Assembly (NCBI RefSeq): GCF_050589605.1
Contig: NZ_JBNGOO010000018.1
Source: Granulosicoccus sp947495035
GTDB taxonomy: Bacteria; Pseudomonadota; Gammaproteobacteria; Granulosicoccales; Granulosicoccaceae
Direction: 5' to 3' (one strand)
Length of the DNA stretch: 64,000 nt
The translations under genes and the position numbers were made by a program. Under the pieces are notes generated by a model. It saw only the letters and a program-made list of their open reading frames with translations. It had not been told where the DNA came from and made no database searches. Positions 8,938-17,363 of the stretch are shown here, piece by piece (the first letter of the stretch is position 1; the number at the start of each line of letters is the position of its first letter).

Positions 8938-9183
8938 TGGTGCCATCCTTGGCAGCGGTGGGATTGGCGTTGAGCGTCATTGCTCGTTCCAGCTCCGTCC
9001 ATGAGCTGGTGCTCATCCTGAGTATGCCGTTCCCACCTGCAACATCCTTTCTTCGGGTCTTCCTTGGCCTTGCTGCTAGAGACCGTTCGGATCCGTCCGA
9101 ACATTGCCACGATCTTCCCTGACCGCGATTGCATTGTCGGTAAATTCCGGCAGCTCTTCTATCGGAAAAGGCTTCTTCTCTTG
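8908..9183 (-). ncRNA. CsrB/RsmZ-like regulatory RNA, copy B
   Basis: A second leftward RNA of about 270 nt lies upstream of copy A and is its diverged duplicate: the 5' block at 9161-9189 is nearly identical to 8738-8766. The strand has about twelve GGA triplets, many in loops: TGCCA-AGGA-TGGCA (8941-8954), AGCTC-ATGGACG-GAGCT (8991-9007), CTCA-GGA-TGAG (9012-9022), GTTCGGA-CGGA-TCCGAAC (9085-9102) and GGTC-AGGGAA-GATC (9111-9124). It ends in its own strong terminator. The pattern matches CsrA-sequestering RNAs; paired copies recall CsrB/CsrC or RsmX/Y. Confidence 0.82.
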
Positions 9184-9260
9184 TAGGAATTTTCTGATTG
9201 CGACAGAACTGTGATGGAGCTGACATCATATTTGTCAACAGGTCGTGGTTTCCCACCGCA

Positions 9261-9645
9261 CGGGGTCGGACCATGACTTTCGGGGTCGGACCATGAGCTC
9301 GAGAAATCGAGAATCAGCTCACAATTTGATCTGACGGGGTCGGACCATGAAAAGTGACGGGCTCGAAACATGAAGCCGGGAAGCCGAAATCAGGCGTCGG
9401 TTCTGAGCTGAAGGGGAAATAGAGGCCATGAGGGCAATGCCCTGTGACTCACAGGGCATGCCTTTCGTCGTGTAGGACGGACCAACAACGAGCTCTGAGC
9501 GTTTAACAGGCCGAAATCAGGGCGTTTCTGCAGCAGATAGGGGTGAATTTGGTGCCGATTTTCACGAAAATGTATGTTAAAACATGGCCTTATGGTGGTC
9601 CGACCCGTGGGTTAAAACATGGCCTTATGGTGGTCCGACCCGTGG
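9261..9645. repeat. Transposon-end-like repeat clusters without a transposase
   Basis: Three 16-bp copies of cggggtcggaccatga begin at 9261, 9281 and 9335. About 225 bp to the right, two perfect 35-bp tandem copies (9576-9610 and 9611-9645) contain the same core inverted, as tggtccgaccc. Several inward-facing copies at each end recall the multiple transposase-binding sites of some insertion sequences. No transposase frame lies between them, so this is a remnant, a non-autonomous element, or another protein-binding array. Confidence 0.55.
9433..9462 (+). terminator. Hairpin followed by short T-run
   Basis: A 10-bp perfect stem (9437-9446 with 9450-9459) extends by ggc/gcc across a bulged A, and is followed on the plus strand by ttt. 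It lies inside the repeat-bounded segment and may be a terminator or element-internal structure. Confidence 0.4.
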
Positions 9646-9646
9646 G

Positions 9647-10387
9647 TTATGTGCGTTGGCGTTCCTGGTGGGTGAAGGCGGCGAATTGCCAGTGACGGAT
9701 GGCGAGCAACATGGTTGTACCGTGTTTCAGGTCTGTGTCCAGTTTGCGGTCATCATTGGCCAGGTCGTCGAACAGCGTGCCAGCAGCCTGCAGACGCTGT
9801 ACCAGCAGGTTGAAGGTGTGGTGGGAGATGTCGCCGCTGCGTGCAACCAACTCAGCGGTTTTGCCATTGAAATCGCCATCAAGGAACTCTCCCTGCACCT
9901 GATGCCGGAAATAACGCTCTATCGGTCCGTCCGGCTGCCAGTGAAAATTCGGGCTGATCAGGGGGCGAATCCGGTTGCCGGGTAGAAGCTCGGCGACTCG
10001 CATGCGATCCAGTTCTGCCAGTCGTTGTATGCACTCTGCCTCGGTGATGTTGTATTTGTCCAGTATCTGCTCGAAGCGCCAGTGGTTGACGACACAGTAG
10101 GCAACCAGCAGCAACTGGGGATCGCCCACCAGCCGCTCTTCCTGCTCAATGGTCAGCTGCTCCAGTACTTCCCGGCCTTGCCTCGCCAGGTTGGCAAGTT
10201 CAGAGAAGTCCAGTTCTAGGATTTCGCACAGTTCGTCGAGTCGTTTCAGCGTGAAGTTGCCATTGGCAAACATCTGCTTCACTGCCGACTCAGACAGGTT
10301 CAAGCGTGTAGCAATCTCTTTGTAAGCGATGCTGCGACGCTTGAGTTCCCTCTTGAGTGCGTCAACCAGTCGTCCTGATTGTTTCAT
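9647..10387 (-). CDS. XRE-family DNA-binding regulator
   Basis: A 246-residue cytoplasmic regulator. Residues about 6-62 form a Cro/C1-type helix-turn-helix, with YKEIATRLNLSESAVKQMFA as the core and LDELCEILELDFSELA after it. The remaining 180 residues have no domain I can name; they are mixed helical and resemble the long C-terminal region of XRE proteins found in many proteobacteria. I chose ATG 10387 (MKQSGRLVDAL) because the preceding residues are not part of the domain. It is divergent from the pspA-like gene across 125 bp and may control it. Its stop codon directly abuts the 35-bp repeats. Confidence 0.75.
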   Translation of the reverse strand: MKQSGRLVDALKRELKRRSIAYKEIATRLNLSESAVKQMFANGNFTLKRLDELCEILELDFSELANLARQGREVLEQLTIEQEERLVGDPQLLLVAYCVVNHWRFEQILDKYNITEAECIQRLAELDRMRVAELLPGNRIRPLISPNFHWQPDGPIERYFRHQVQGEFLDGDFNGKTAELVARSGDISHHTFNLLVQRLQAAGTLFDDLANDDRKLDTDLKHGTTMLLAIRHWQFAAFTHQERQRT

Positions 10388-10512
10388 GACATCAAAGTGC
10401 TGAATTGTTGTACTGGATGGGTAGTTTAGCTGCACTTTTACGACCAAAGTTGTCTCATGCAGACCGATTGACGAGACTTCATCCTGCTTTCAACACCAAC
10501 GGAAGGATGGAC

Positions 10513-11172
10513 ATGAAGTTATTCACACGAATTTCAGCCACGCTCAATGCCGGCGCGGAATCGGCGGTCTCCCGCTTCGAGAACCATGAAGCGATTGCAG
10601 AGAGTGTATTGAAGTCGATTCGTCAGAATGCCTCGGAAGCCAGAGTGAGGCATCAACGAGTGGTCAGAGACGGGCAGGATCTGCGGCGTAGCATTCAAAA
10701 TCTGAATCAGCAGATCGAACAGTGGAGCAGCCGGGCAAGAGCGTGCGCAACGGATGATGAAAGTCGTGCATTGGCTTGCCTGGAGAGACGCGCCTCGTGT
10801 CGCAAGCAATTGGCGCAGGCGGAAGAGGCCTTGCGCCAGCACATGGCACTTGAGGCTCGTGCCAGTTCGGATCTGGAGAAAATGCAGACCAGATTGGAAC
10901 AGGTGACATTGCAGCGTAATCAACTGAGGTCGCGAGAATCGGTTGCCAAGGCGACCAGAGCATTGGATGCGGTTGATGGTCAAGGGTCTGCCGGAATCAA
11001 CGAACTGTTCGAACGCTGGGAGGTGGTCATTGGCGAGTCGGAAATTCTCAGTGAAGCGGCAGCTACCACAACGGACCCATTGGCGCGTGAATTCGAAAAC
11101 GAGGAACAGTGTGTTCAATTACGAGGTGAGTTGGAAGAGCTCCTGCACGGAGACTCTGATGACCATCAATGA
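10513..11172 (+). CDS. PspA/IM30-family protein
   Basis: A 219-residue, almost wholly coiled-coil protein. The start MKLFTRISATLNAGAESAVSR and the long Arg/Glu/Gln-rich helices match the PspA/IM30 (Vipp1) family, which oligomerises on stressed inner membranes. GGAAGG six bases upstream supports ATG 10513 over the ATG two codons earlier. It overlaps the next gene by 14 bp, so the two are translationally linked. A specific role is inferred only: membrane maintenance together with the downstream polytopic protein. The usual pspF/pspB/pspC neighbours are absent. Confidence 0.75.
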   Translation: MKLFTRISATLNAGAESAVSRFENHEAIAESVLKSIRQNASEARVRHQRVVRDGQDLRRSIQNLNQQIEQWSSRARACATDDESRALACLERRASCRKQLAQAEEALRQHMALEARASSDLEKMQTRLEQVTLQRNQLRSRESVAKATRALDAVDGQGSAGINELFERWEVVIGESEILSEAAATTTDPLAREFENEEQCVQLRGELEELLHGDSDDHQ

Positions 11173-12736
11173 GAGCGAGTACACTGTCAAGTTGTCTCGC
11201 CGCCAGATGACGATGGAGGGACCCCACAGGCCAGATTTCATGACAGGGCCAGGTGAATTCGATTGTGAGGATGATCCTTCACAGGAAGTAGCGCAGGATG
11301 TTCACTCTGTTCTGGATGAAAACTGTACTGCCGATGTTCCCCCGAAGTCGGCAATCCTGCAGTCGATCATTCGTTCCATGGTTCGTACCTCTACACTGGC
11401 CGGAGCCATACGTTTCTGCGGTGCAGGCATGATTGTCTTTGCCCTGTCTCTGTTCCTGATGCAGGGAGTCGATGCGGCCAATGACCTGCAGCGATTTTTG
11501 CTGTTGCTGATTCAGACTACCTTGCTGGGAGCCTCCGGGTTTGCAGTCGGATATCTTCTGAAGGAACCCAGAGGTGCCAGAGTATTCTTTTTAATTGCAC
11601 TGATGTCGATACCGGCCAATCTGGCTGTGTTGGGGGGCATGATCTATTCTGTTGTGCATGCCGGGGAGTTGACGACACACTATCCGGAATATGCAAACTG
11701 GCACGCCAGTAATCTGGTCGAGATACTGACAGCGATGGCCTCGGGTGCCGTTGTACTTGCCCCGATGGCGTTTTTCGCGTTTTCCGTATTTGCTCGACAA
11801 TCGCGGGTCTGGCTCACCGTCGCCTACCTTCTGGGCTCCACAGTTCTGCTGTTGCCTGTGCGAAGCATGCTCCCGGCAACCCTCATTGCAGCATTGCTTG
11901 CCACGGCGCTGATCCTGCTGATTCGGCGACATGGCTCTTCTCGGGACAAGGTCATGACGGGGGAAGAAAGACTCGCCAGGCTGCTGTTGTTCTTTCCACC
12001 TGTGTTGATACTTGCTCGCTCGGCGACGCTGTACGCCAGTGAGTTCAGCATGCTGGTGTCGCTGTTCAGTATCGTTTATCTGTTAATGAGGTTCTGCTGC
12101 AAACAGTGGCATTCACCATCGTGGTTCGCCAATTCTGTCCACCTGCTTACTGCCCTGGCTGCAACTTGCCTGGCTGGCTTGTACAGTTCTCTGCTGGCAA
12201 TTGGGCACATCAATACCTCAGTCAATCTGTCATTCTGTCTCATCCTGGGAGCCTTGTTGCTGGACTTGTCGAGACAGGTGTCGAGTTCATCGGTTCGCTG
12301 GTGGATACACGTCGGGTGGGCGCTACTCTGTATCCCTGCGCTGTTCAGCTATCAACTGTTCCTGGGCGGTGCAAGCTCGCTGGTAGTGACGCTGTTGATT
12401 GGAGTACTGATCGTGGGCTCCGGCGTCATGACCAGACGTCGACTGGTCACTGCCGTTGGTATATTGGCGCTTCTGGGCAGCGTGCTACTGCAAGGGAGGT
12501 ATATGACTCACATGCTGATGACCAGCAACTGGATGACACTGGCTCTGGTGGGTGCTGTGATAGTAGTGACAGGTTCCTTGATAGAACGTTATGGTGTTTC
12601 CGGGAAGCTTGGATTGCAGGCGTGGTTGAACAGGCCGGAATCAACACAAATGTGTCAGTCGTCATTCACGGAATCGAAAGATGTCAGGCTCGCCTTGAAG
12701 CAGAATGATGAGAAACGACGGGACATGGCAGCCTGA
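11159..12736 (+). CDS. Polytopic membrane protein of unknown function
   Basis: A 525-residue protein with a hydrophilic N-terminal region of about 75 residues, then some twelve or more hydrophobic segments, for example LAGAIRFCGAGMIVFALSLF, and a short polar tail. I recognise no family with confidence; the layout resembles DUF2157/DUF4401-type membrane proteins. The start ATG 11159 overlaps the pspA-like gene by 14 bp, making this an operon. A good terminator follows at 12758. The pairing suggests the PspA-like protein acts on or with this membrane protein. Confidence 0.65.
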   Translation: MTINESEYTVKLSRRQMTMEGPHRPDFMTGPGEFDCEDDPSQEVAQDVHSVLDENCTADVPPKSAILQSIIRSMVRTSTLAGAIRFCGAGMIVFALSLFLMQGVDAANDLQRFLLLLIQTTLLGASGFAVGYLLKEPRGARVFFLIALMSIPANLAVLGGMIYSVVHAGELTTHYPEYANWHASNLVEILTAMASGAVVLAPMAFFAFSVFARQSRVWLTVAYLLGSTVLLLPVRSMLPATLIAALLATALILLIRRHGSSRDKVMTGEERLARLLLFFPPVLILARSATLYASEFSMLVSLFSIVYLLMRFCCKQWHSPSWFANSVHLLTALAATCLAGLYSSLLAIGHINTSVNLSFCLILGALLLDLSRQVSSSSVRWWIHVGWALLCIPALFSYQLFLGGASSLVVTLLIGVLIVGSGVMTRRRLVTAVGILALLGSVLLQGRYMTHMLMTSNWMTLALVGAVIVVTGSLIERYGVSGKLGLQAWLNRPESTQMCQSSFTESKDVRLALKQNDEKRRDMAA

Positions 12737-12757
12737 ATGCCAGTTCTGAACATTCAG

Positions 12758-12788
12758 GGGAGACACACTCACAATGGTTGTGTCTCCC
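12758..12788 (+). terminator. Intrinsic terminator after the pspA-like operon
   Basis: A 9-bp stem GGGAGACAC/GTGTCTCCC with a 13-nt loop is followed by a T-rich run (ttgttcgttt) on the plus strand. Confidence 0.7.
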
Positions 12789-12840
12789 TTGTTCGTTTGC
12801 CAGAACCTGGCGTGTAGCCGGATTACTGTCTGGTCGTGCC

Positions 12841-13815
12841 TTACAGCATCATCTGGTAACTGGTGGGTACATAGCGATACCCACCTTCACCACGAGTTTC
12901 CACATAGCCCATTCCGGGAAACGGCATGTGATAACCCACGAAAGGCACCTTGTCGGTAGCAAGCATGTCGAATACCGTTTTCCTGGTCGCTGCTGCCTTG
13001 GCCTTGTCCATGTCGAATTTCACTTCCCATTCGGGGTAGGCCAGTGACCAGACGTAATGATTGGCCGTGTCTGCAACCAGAGCAAGCTGTCTGCCGCCGG
13101 ATTCAAGCATGTACATCATGTGCCCTGGCGTGTGGCCGGCTGCTGACATACCGGTTATACCGGAAATGACCGAGTCACCATCTCCGATGAACTCCATCTT
13201 CTCCGCCAGCGGCTGAACCTTGGCCTTGAATCCCTCGTTATCCATCTTGGCCCAGGCGTCGTATTCGACCTGACCGGTCACATATCGGGCATTGGCGAAG
13301 GTGGGTGTCCCGTCATCCCCGGCCAAGCCACCGATGTGATCTCCGTGCATGTGCGTAATGACCACGACAGTCACTTCATCGGGTGATATGCCGGCTGCCG
13401 CCAAAGGTGCCGTGATGCCGGCGGGGTTCAATCCGGTGTCGAAGAGAATGACATCGGTGCCACTTCGGACCACGGTGGGTGTGAAGAAGAATTGCGCCTT
13501 GTCGGTTGGCAGAAAATTGGCTTCGCTGACGGTCTGAAACTCTTCTTCGGAAACGTTCATGCCAAAAATGTTTTGCGGTGCGTCTACCGTGCGAGTTCCT
13601 GCCAACAACGTGGATACTTCGAGGTCTCCCATCGTGAAAGTATTCTTGATCGCATTGGGCTGAGCCTCACTGGCGTGGCCATCAGCATGCGCGTCTTTCA
13701 GGCCGGCAAACACTGTGGCGGTAACTGGCAAGGCCACTGAGGCCGCCAACATCCGTCTGCGACTGATAACGGGCTGGGTCTGCAGCGTGGTGGAAGTCAG
13801 GTGTTTGGTCGTCAT
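12841..13815 (-). CDS. Tat-exported metallo-beta-lactamase-fold hydrolase
   Basis: A 324-residue MBL-fold hydrolase predicted to be periplasmic. The N terminus carries a twin-arginine signal (SRRRMLAASVALPVTATVFA) ending in an AHA-type cleavage site. The zinc motif THMHGDHIGG, the later AAGHTPGHMMY and VADTAN, and GYHMPFPGMG provide the expected His/Asp ligands. Substrates of this exported group are mostly unknown; lactonase or arylsulfatase-like activity is possible. ATG 13815 (MTTKHLT) is chosen for GGAGAA at suitable spacing, although ATG 13830 is also possible. It stands alone, convergent with the pspA-like operon. Confidence 0.85.
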   Translation of the reverse strand: MTTKHLTSTTLQTQPVISRRRMLAASVALPVTATVFAGLKDAHADGHASEAQPNAIKNTFTMGDLEVSTLLAGTRTVDAPQNIFGMNVSEEEFQTVSEANFLPTDKAQFFFTPTVVRSGTDVILFDTGLNPAGITAPLAAAGISPDEVTVVVITHMHGDHIGGLAGDDGTPTFANARYVTGQVEYDAWAKMDNEGFKAKVQPLAEKMEFIGDGDSVISGITGMSAAGHTPGHMMYMLESGGRQLALVADTANHYVWSLAYPEWEVKFDMDKAKAAATRKTVFDMLATDKVPFVGYHMPFPGMGYVETRGEGGYRYVPTSYQMML

Positions 13816-14001
13816 CTGCTTGTTCTCCATCAGGATGTTGTCTGTAGGTCGGAAAATTGTCGCACAGGTGGGGCAATCCTGATCGTATACGGCAATCACG
13901 TGATGGCAGATGATCAGAATAGCTCGCTGACCGCTTTGACAATGAAATGGCAGAATGATTCTGCAGACCTTTGCGATAGTTGCGTCAGGCGGGGTATGAA
14001 C

Positions 14002-14073
14002 GATTCTGGTGAATCGGGTGAATCGGGTGAATCGGGTGAATCGGGTGAATCGGGTGGTTCGGTCGATTCGGGT
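14002..14073. repeat. 9-bp tandem repeat upstream of the P1 peptidase gene
   Basis: Eight 9-bp units with consensus gaatcgggt, the first one and last two diverged. The array is readable as (SGE)n in one plus-strand frame and (NRV)n in another, but is probably untranslated because the peptidase starts at 14219. Confidence 0.9.
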
Positions 14074-14218
14074 AGATCAGGTGCTTCCCGCGCTCGACGA
14101 CATTCACTCGCCTCTGTTGAAGTGTATGTCTCGAATGAATTGCGGGCGCATGAGCGACCTGGTGCCCTTCCGGCATGCCAGTTTAGACTGTGACGTTACT
14201 TTCGGAGTGGCAGTAGAA

Positions 14219-15271
14219 ATGCGAAGAGCAATTACTGATCGGTGCTGGTGGCGTTTGCCGACGGGCAAAGACAATACGATTGCCGATGTCGCGGGCGTTA
14301 GCGTCGGTGAGGTGTCGATATATGACGAAGAGACCGTTTGCACCGGAGTGACGGCTGTACTGCCCCATGGCGGGAACCTCTATCGGAGGCCGGTACCTGC
14401 CGGTGCCAGTGTAATCAATGGATTTGGCAAGAGCATGGGACTGATTCAGTTGCAGGAGCTGGGTGAGATCGAATCTCCGATTCTCCTGACCAACACGTTT
14501 GCTGTACCGGTTTGTACCAGTGCATTGACCAAACGGGCTATCGAGAGAAATCCGGAGATAGGCCGTTCCGGCGCGACCGTCAACCCGCTGGTGCTGGAAT
14601 GCAATGATGGGCAGGTCAATGACATCCAGGCATTCGCCGTGTGCGAGAAAGATGCAATGAGGGCACTGGATACGGCGAGTACGACTGTCAGGCAAGGCAC
14701 GGTGGGAGCCGGAAGCGGTATGCGTACTTTCGGTTTTGCCGGAGGTATCGGTTCAGCATCCAGAATCGTCGAACTGCCAGGCGGCAGCTCGTTCACCCTG
14801 GGCGTTCTGGTGCTGTCGAACTTCGGGCAGCCATCCCGATTGCGGGTATTCGGCAAGCACGTGCCGATTGAAAAAGGCGATTTGCAGGAGGGTCGGGAGC
14901 CGTCGGAGAAAGGCTCGATCATCGTGCTGATGGCAAGCGATGCGCCGTTGGACGCACGGCAGTTGACACGGCTGAGTCGTCGAAGTGGTGCCGCTCTTGG
15001 CAGCCTGGGAAGCTGTTATGGGCATGGCAGCGGAGATATCGCGGTGGCTTTCTCAACGGCCAATGTGATTGAGCGTGGAACACAGGATGTTCATTCGACC
15101 AGTCGTCTTTGCGAGACTCGAATGGATGCGTTCTTCAATGCGGCTGTTGAAGGCACCGAGGAGGCGATTCTCAATGCTCTGTGGCATGCCGAACCGCGTG
15201 TCGGCTACGATGGTTCAGTGCTGCCGTCATTCAGAGAGGCGTGGCACGAAGCGTCAGGTGGGGAGACTTGA
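14219..15271 (+). CDS. P1-family peptidase (DmpA/BapA-like aminopeptidase)
   Basis: A 350-residue protein of the DmpA family: Ntn-like serine hydrolases that cleave themselves and remove N-terminal amino acids or beta-peptides. LPTGKDNTIADVAGVSVGEV near the N terminus, the central GTVGAGSGMRTFGFAGGIGS, and EKGSIIVLMASDAPL, whose Gly-Ser pair is the usual autocleavage and nucleophile site, all match. There is no signal peptide if ATG 14219 is used; upstream in-frame codons run through the 9-bp repeat and lack family similarity. It converges on the tenA-like gene. Confidence 0.85.
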   Translation: MRRAITDRCWWRLPTGKDNTIADVAGVSVGEVSIYDEETVCTGVTAVLPHGGNLYRRPVPAGASVINGFGKSMGLIQLQELGEIESPILLTNTFAVPVCTSALTKRAIERNPEIGRSGATVNPLVLECNDGQVNDIQAFAVCEKDAMRALDTASTTVRQGTVGAGSGMRTFGFAGGIGSASRIVELPGGSSFTLGVLVLSNFGQPSRLRVFGKHVPIEKGDLQEGREPSEKGSIIVLMASDAPLDARQLTRLSRRSGAALGSLGSCYGHGSGDIAVAFSTANVIERGTQDVHSTSRLCETRMDAFFNAAVEGTEEAILNALWHAEPRVGYDGSVLPSFREAWHEASGGET

Positions 15272-15329
15272 GCGCATCGTGAGGTATCCGCCCAGCCCAA
15301 ACCAGGCGGAGCGATTACCATGGCACCCC

Positions 15330-15983
15330 TCAATCGGGTTGATAGGCCTGATCGAAGAATCGTTGCTCGAGCGCGACGGTGCGACTGAAGATATCCTCGA
15401 CATGAGATTGCTCTGTGTCGTCGAGTGTGGCCCATACGGTATCCAGCTGTGTTCGCAGGTAGCTCACGACGCCTTCGAAATCAGGTCCAGCATGCAGGCT
15501 TATCCATTCGGCAAAATAGAAGGGTAATGTATCGGCCGGCGGGTTGAATGGTGTTGCCCACTCCAGATAGCTCCATTCGGCAACAACCAGCACCGCGATC
15601 ATGCGAGCGTAAGAGCCCGACAATCGTGCCTCTGTCATTATGGCCTGAAAATCCTGCGTGACTGACCAAAGCTGCGGATGTCTCCAGCGTTCTTCACTGA
15701 CGCCCAGAGCGTCGAACGAGCGCAGGAAATAGGTGTTCTCGGGACCGGTAATGACGGCCAGAAACTGCGCCAGCGGCACAGAATCCTTCAGTGTGGGTGC
15801 GTGCGCGATGGCAGTTGCGGCCAGACGAACGAAACCGTCGATGAAGGAATAGTCCTGAATCAGGTATTCGGCCATCCGGGCATTGGGGAGGGAGCCTTCG
15901 GCAAGCTCCCTGCAGAAGGCGTGTTGTGCGATGGATTGCCAGGCAGTGGCATTCGATTGCTGCAGAACGTGTGTGGGGGACAT
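15330..15983 (-). CDS. TenA-family protein, Cys-less (TenA_E-like)
   Basis: A 217-residue all-helical protein of the TenA/thiaminase-II family, which hydrolyses aminopyrimidines in thiamin salvage. AEYLIQDYSFIDGFVRL and VVAEWSYLEWA fit the active-site helices, with Glu present. The catalytic Cys of classic TenA, expected just before the W-x-Y motif, is absent, which places it with TenA_E proteins that act on amino-HMP precursors or on unknown substrates. The ATG 15983 start gives family-like length; TTG 16019 or ATG 16016 are alternatives. No TPP riboswitch was seen upstream. Confidence 0.8.
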   Translation of the reverse strand: MSPTHVLQQSNATAWQSIAQHAFCRELAEGSLPNARMAEYLIQDYSFIDGFVRLAATAIAHAPTLKDSVPLAQFLAVITGPENTYFLRSFDALGVSEERWRHPQLWSVTQDFQAIMTEARLSGSYARMIAVLVVAEWSYLEWATPFNPPADTLPFYFAEWISLHAGPDFEGVVSYLRTQLDTVWATLDDTEQSHVEDIFSRTVALEQRFFDQAYQPD

Positions 15984-16139
15984 GGAATGTTCGAGGAGCG
16001 CGTCAGGTACCGGCATCAACGATACGCTGACGGTTGAGGGAAGATTTGCTTTCGGTGAGTATCAGAATACCAGTCCTTATCTGTTGGAGGAACCAGCAGG
16101 AGAGCGGTCGCAGCGCGATACCCATGCTGTCGACATTCT

Positions 16140-17159
16140 TCAATCTACACTGCCATGGTCCTGCTGGAACATCTCGACATGACTACCCACTTCATCGATA
16201 TCATCCTTGAATCTTGCCAGATGAAGGACGGCATCTCCCTCATGGACCACCGGTAGTTCCATTCTGCCAATGATGACACCGTCGTGCAGAGAGCGGATCT
16301 CGTGGCGAGTGCCTTCGGAAGCGGATGCGATATGTCCCACGATATCGCCCTTGGACACCTGTGCTCCGAGACCGACATCGGCTCGGAACATGCCACTCTC
16401 CGGTGCTCTGATCCAGCGGCTGCTGCGAGCGACAAAGGGATCTTTCACCTTGCCTCGGGAAGCACGAGTGGCAGGCAGCATGTCCAGTGCTCGCATGACG
16501 TTCAGGATGCCGCTGACACCGGCGCGGATTGCCATGTCGTTGTAACGAAGTGCCTCACCTGCCTCATAGAGCAGGGTTGGGATACCCATTTCACTGGCAG
16601 ACCCGCGCAGGGAGCCGTCGCGCACTGATGAATTGAGCATCACCGGAACACCGAACTGTCTGGCCAGTCGTTCGGTTTCAGGGTCGTCCAGATCTGCCCG
16701 GATCTGCGGCAGATTGGTACGATGACCCGAGCCGGTGTGCAGATCGATGCCATGAGTGCATACGGACACGATTTCCTGAATGAACAATTTTGCGAGGCGA
16801 GCAGCCAGAGATCCGTTGTCCGATCCCGGAAATACCCGATTCAGGTCGCGGCGATCGGGCAGGTAGCGGCTGACGTGTATCAGGCCGTAGGCATTCACCA
16901 CGGGAACAGCAATGAGTGTCCCCTTTATCCTGCTCAGTGTTCTGGATGCCAATACCTGACGGATGATCTCGATGCCATTGAGTTCGTCCCCATGAATGGC
17001 AGCGCTGACGAACAGTACCGGGCCGCTACGCTTGCCATGCAGTACATGCACCGGCATGTAGATGCCAGTCTGTGAGCTCAGGTCAGGCATGGGCAGATTG
17101 ATCAAACGCCTGTCGCCGGCAGCGATTTCGTTACCAGCCAGAATGAACGGATCTCTCAT
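16140..17159 (-). CDS. Succinylglutamate desuccinylase/aspartoacylase-family hydrolase
   Basis: A 339-residue zinc deacylase of the M14-like AstE/ASPA family. Zinc ligands are visible in SAAIHGDELNG (His56, Glu59) and DLHTGSGH (His141); the likely catalytic glutamate lies in LLYEAGEAL (Glu199). The C-terminal third resembles the beta-rich lid domain that shapes substrate choice in this family. It probably releases an amino acid from an N-acyl or amide substrate, but the substrate cannot be read from sequence. The start lies 3 bp after the stop of the small frame at 17163, and the LysR gene precedes that, suggesting one leftward transcript. Confidence 0.85.
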   Translation of the reverse strand: MRDPFILAGNEIAAGDRRLINLPMPDLSSQTGIYMPVHVLHGKRSGPVLFVSAAIHGDELNGIEIIRQVLASRTLSRIKGTLIAVPVVNAYGLIHVSRYLPDRRDLNRVFPGSDNGSLAARLAKLFIQEIVSVCTHGIDLHTGSGHRTNLPQIRADLDDPETERLARQFGVPVMLNSSVRDGSLRGSASEMGIPTLLYEAGEALRYNDMAIRAGVSGILNVMRALDMLPATRASRGKVKDPFVARSSRWIRAPESGMFRADVGLGAQVSKGDIVGHIASASEGTRHEIRSLHDGVIIGRMELPVVHEGDAVLHLARFKDDIDEVGSHVEMFQQDHGSVD

Positions 17160-17162
17160 TTA

Positions 17163-17363
17163 TCAGCCCTTGCCTCGTGTTCTGGTTAGGGTAGCTGGAT
17201 TGGTGTCTTTTGCCATATGTTTTTCCATGAATTCGGCCTGCATGCTTGCAATATTCAGGGACGTTGCCCCTGCTCGTCGCACTCCAGTGCGTCTTCGTCG
17301 GGTCGCCTTGTCGGACGGGCGTACGCGGACTCTGAGTATCACCTTGTTTTCCGGTCGATCCAC
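17163..17363 (-). CDS. Small basic hypothetical protein between lysR and the deacylase
   Basis: A 66-residue frame with a GTG start that overlaps the lysR stop (TAGTG) and a stop 3 bp before the deacylase ATG. The product is rich in Arg and Lys (RRRRTGVRRAG) with no domain that I recognise. The exact fit between two real genes argues for translation; the lack of any recognisable family argues against it. It could also be only a spacer or leader. Confidence 0.4.
   Translation of the reverse strand: MDRPENKVILRVRVRPSDKATRRRRTGVRRAGATSLNIASMQAEFMEKHMAKDTNPATLTRTRGKG

Noticed and set aside
8736..9134. A 132-codon leftward frame in the region after the TMEM220 gene
   Set aside because: The DNA has GGA-loop hairpins and terminators of two small RNAs; the frame has no domain and runs through a terminator.
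15984..16139. TPP riboswitch upstream of the TenA-like gene
   Set aside because: The conserved thi-box segments, such as CTGAGA, were not found in the expected orientation.
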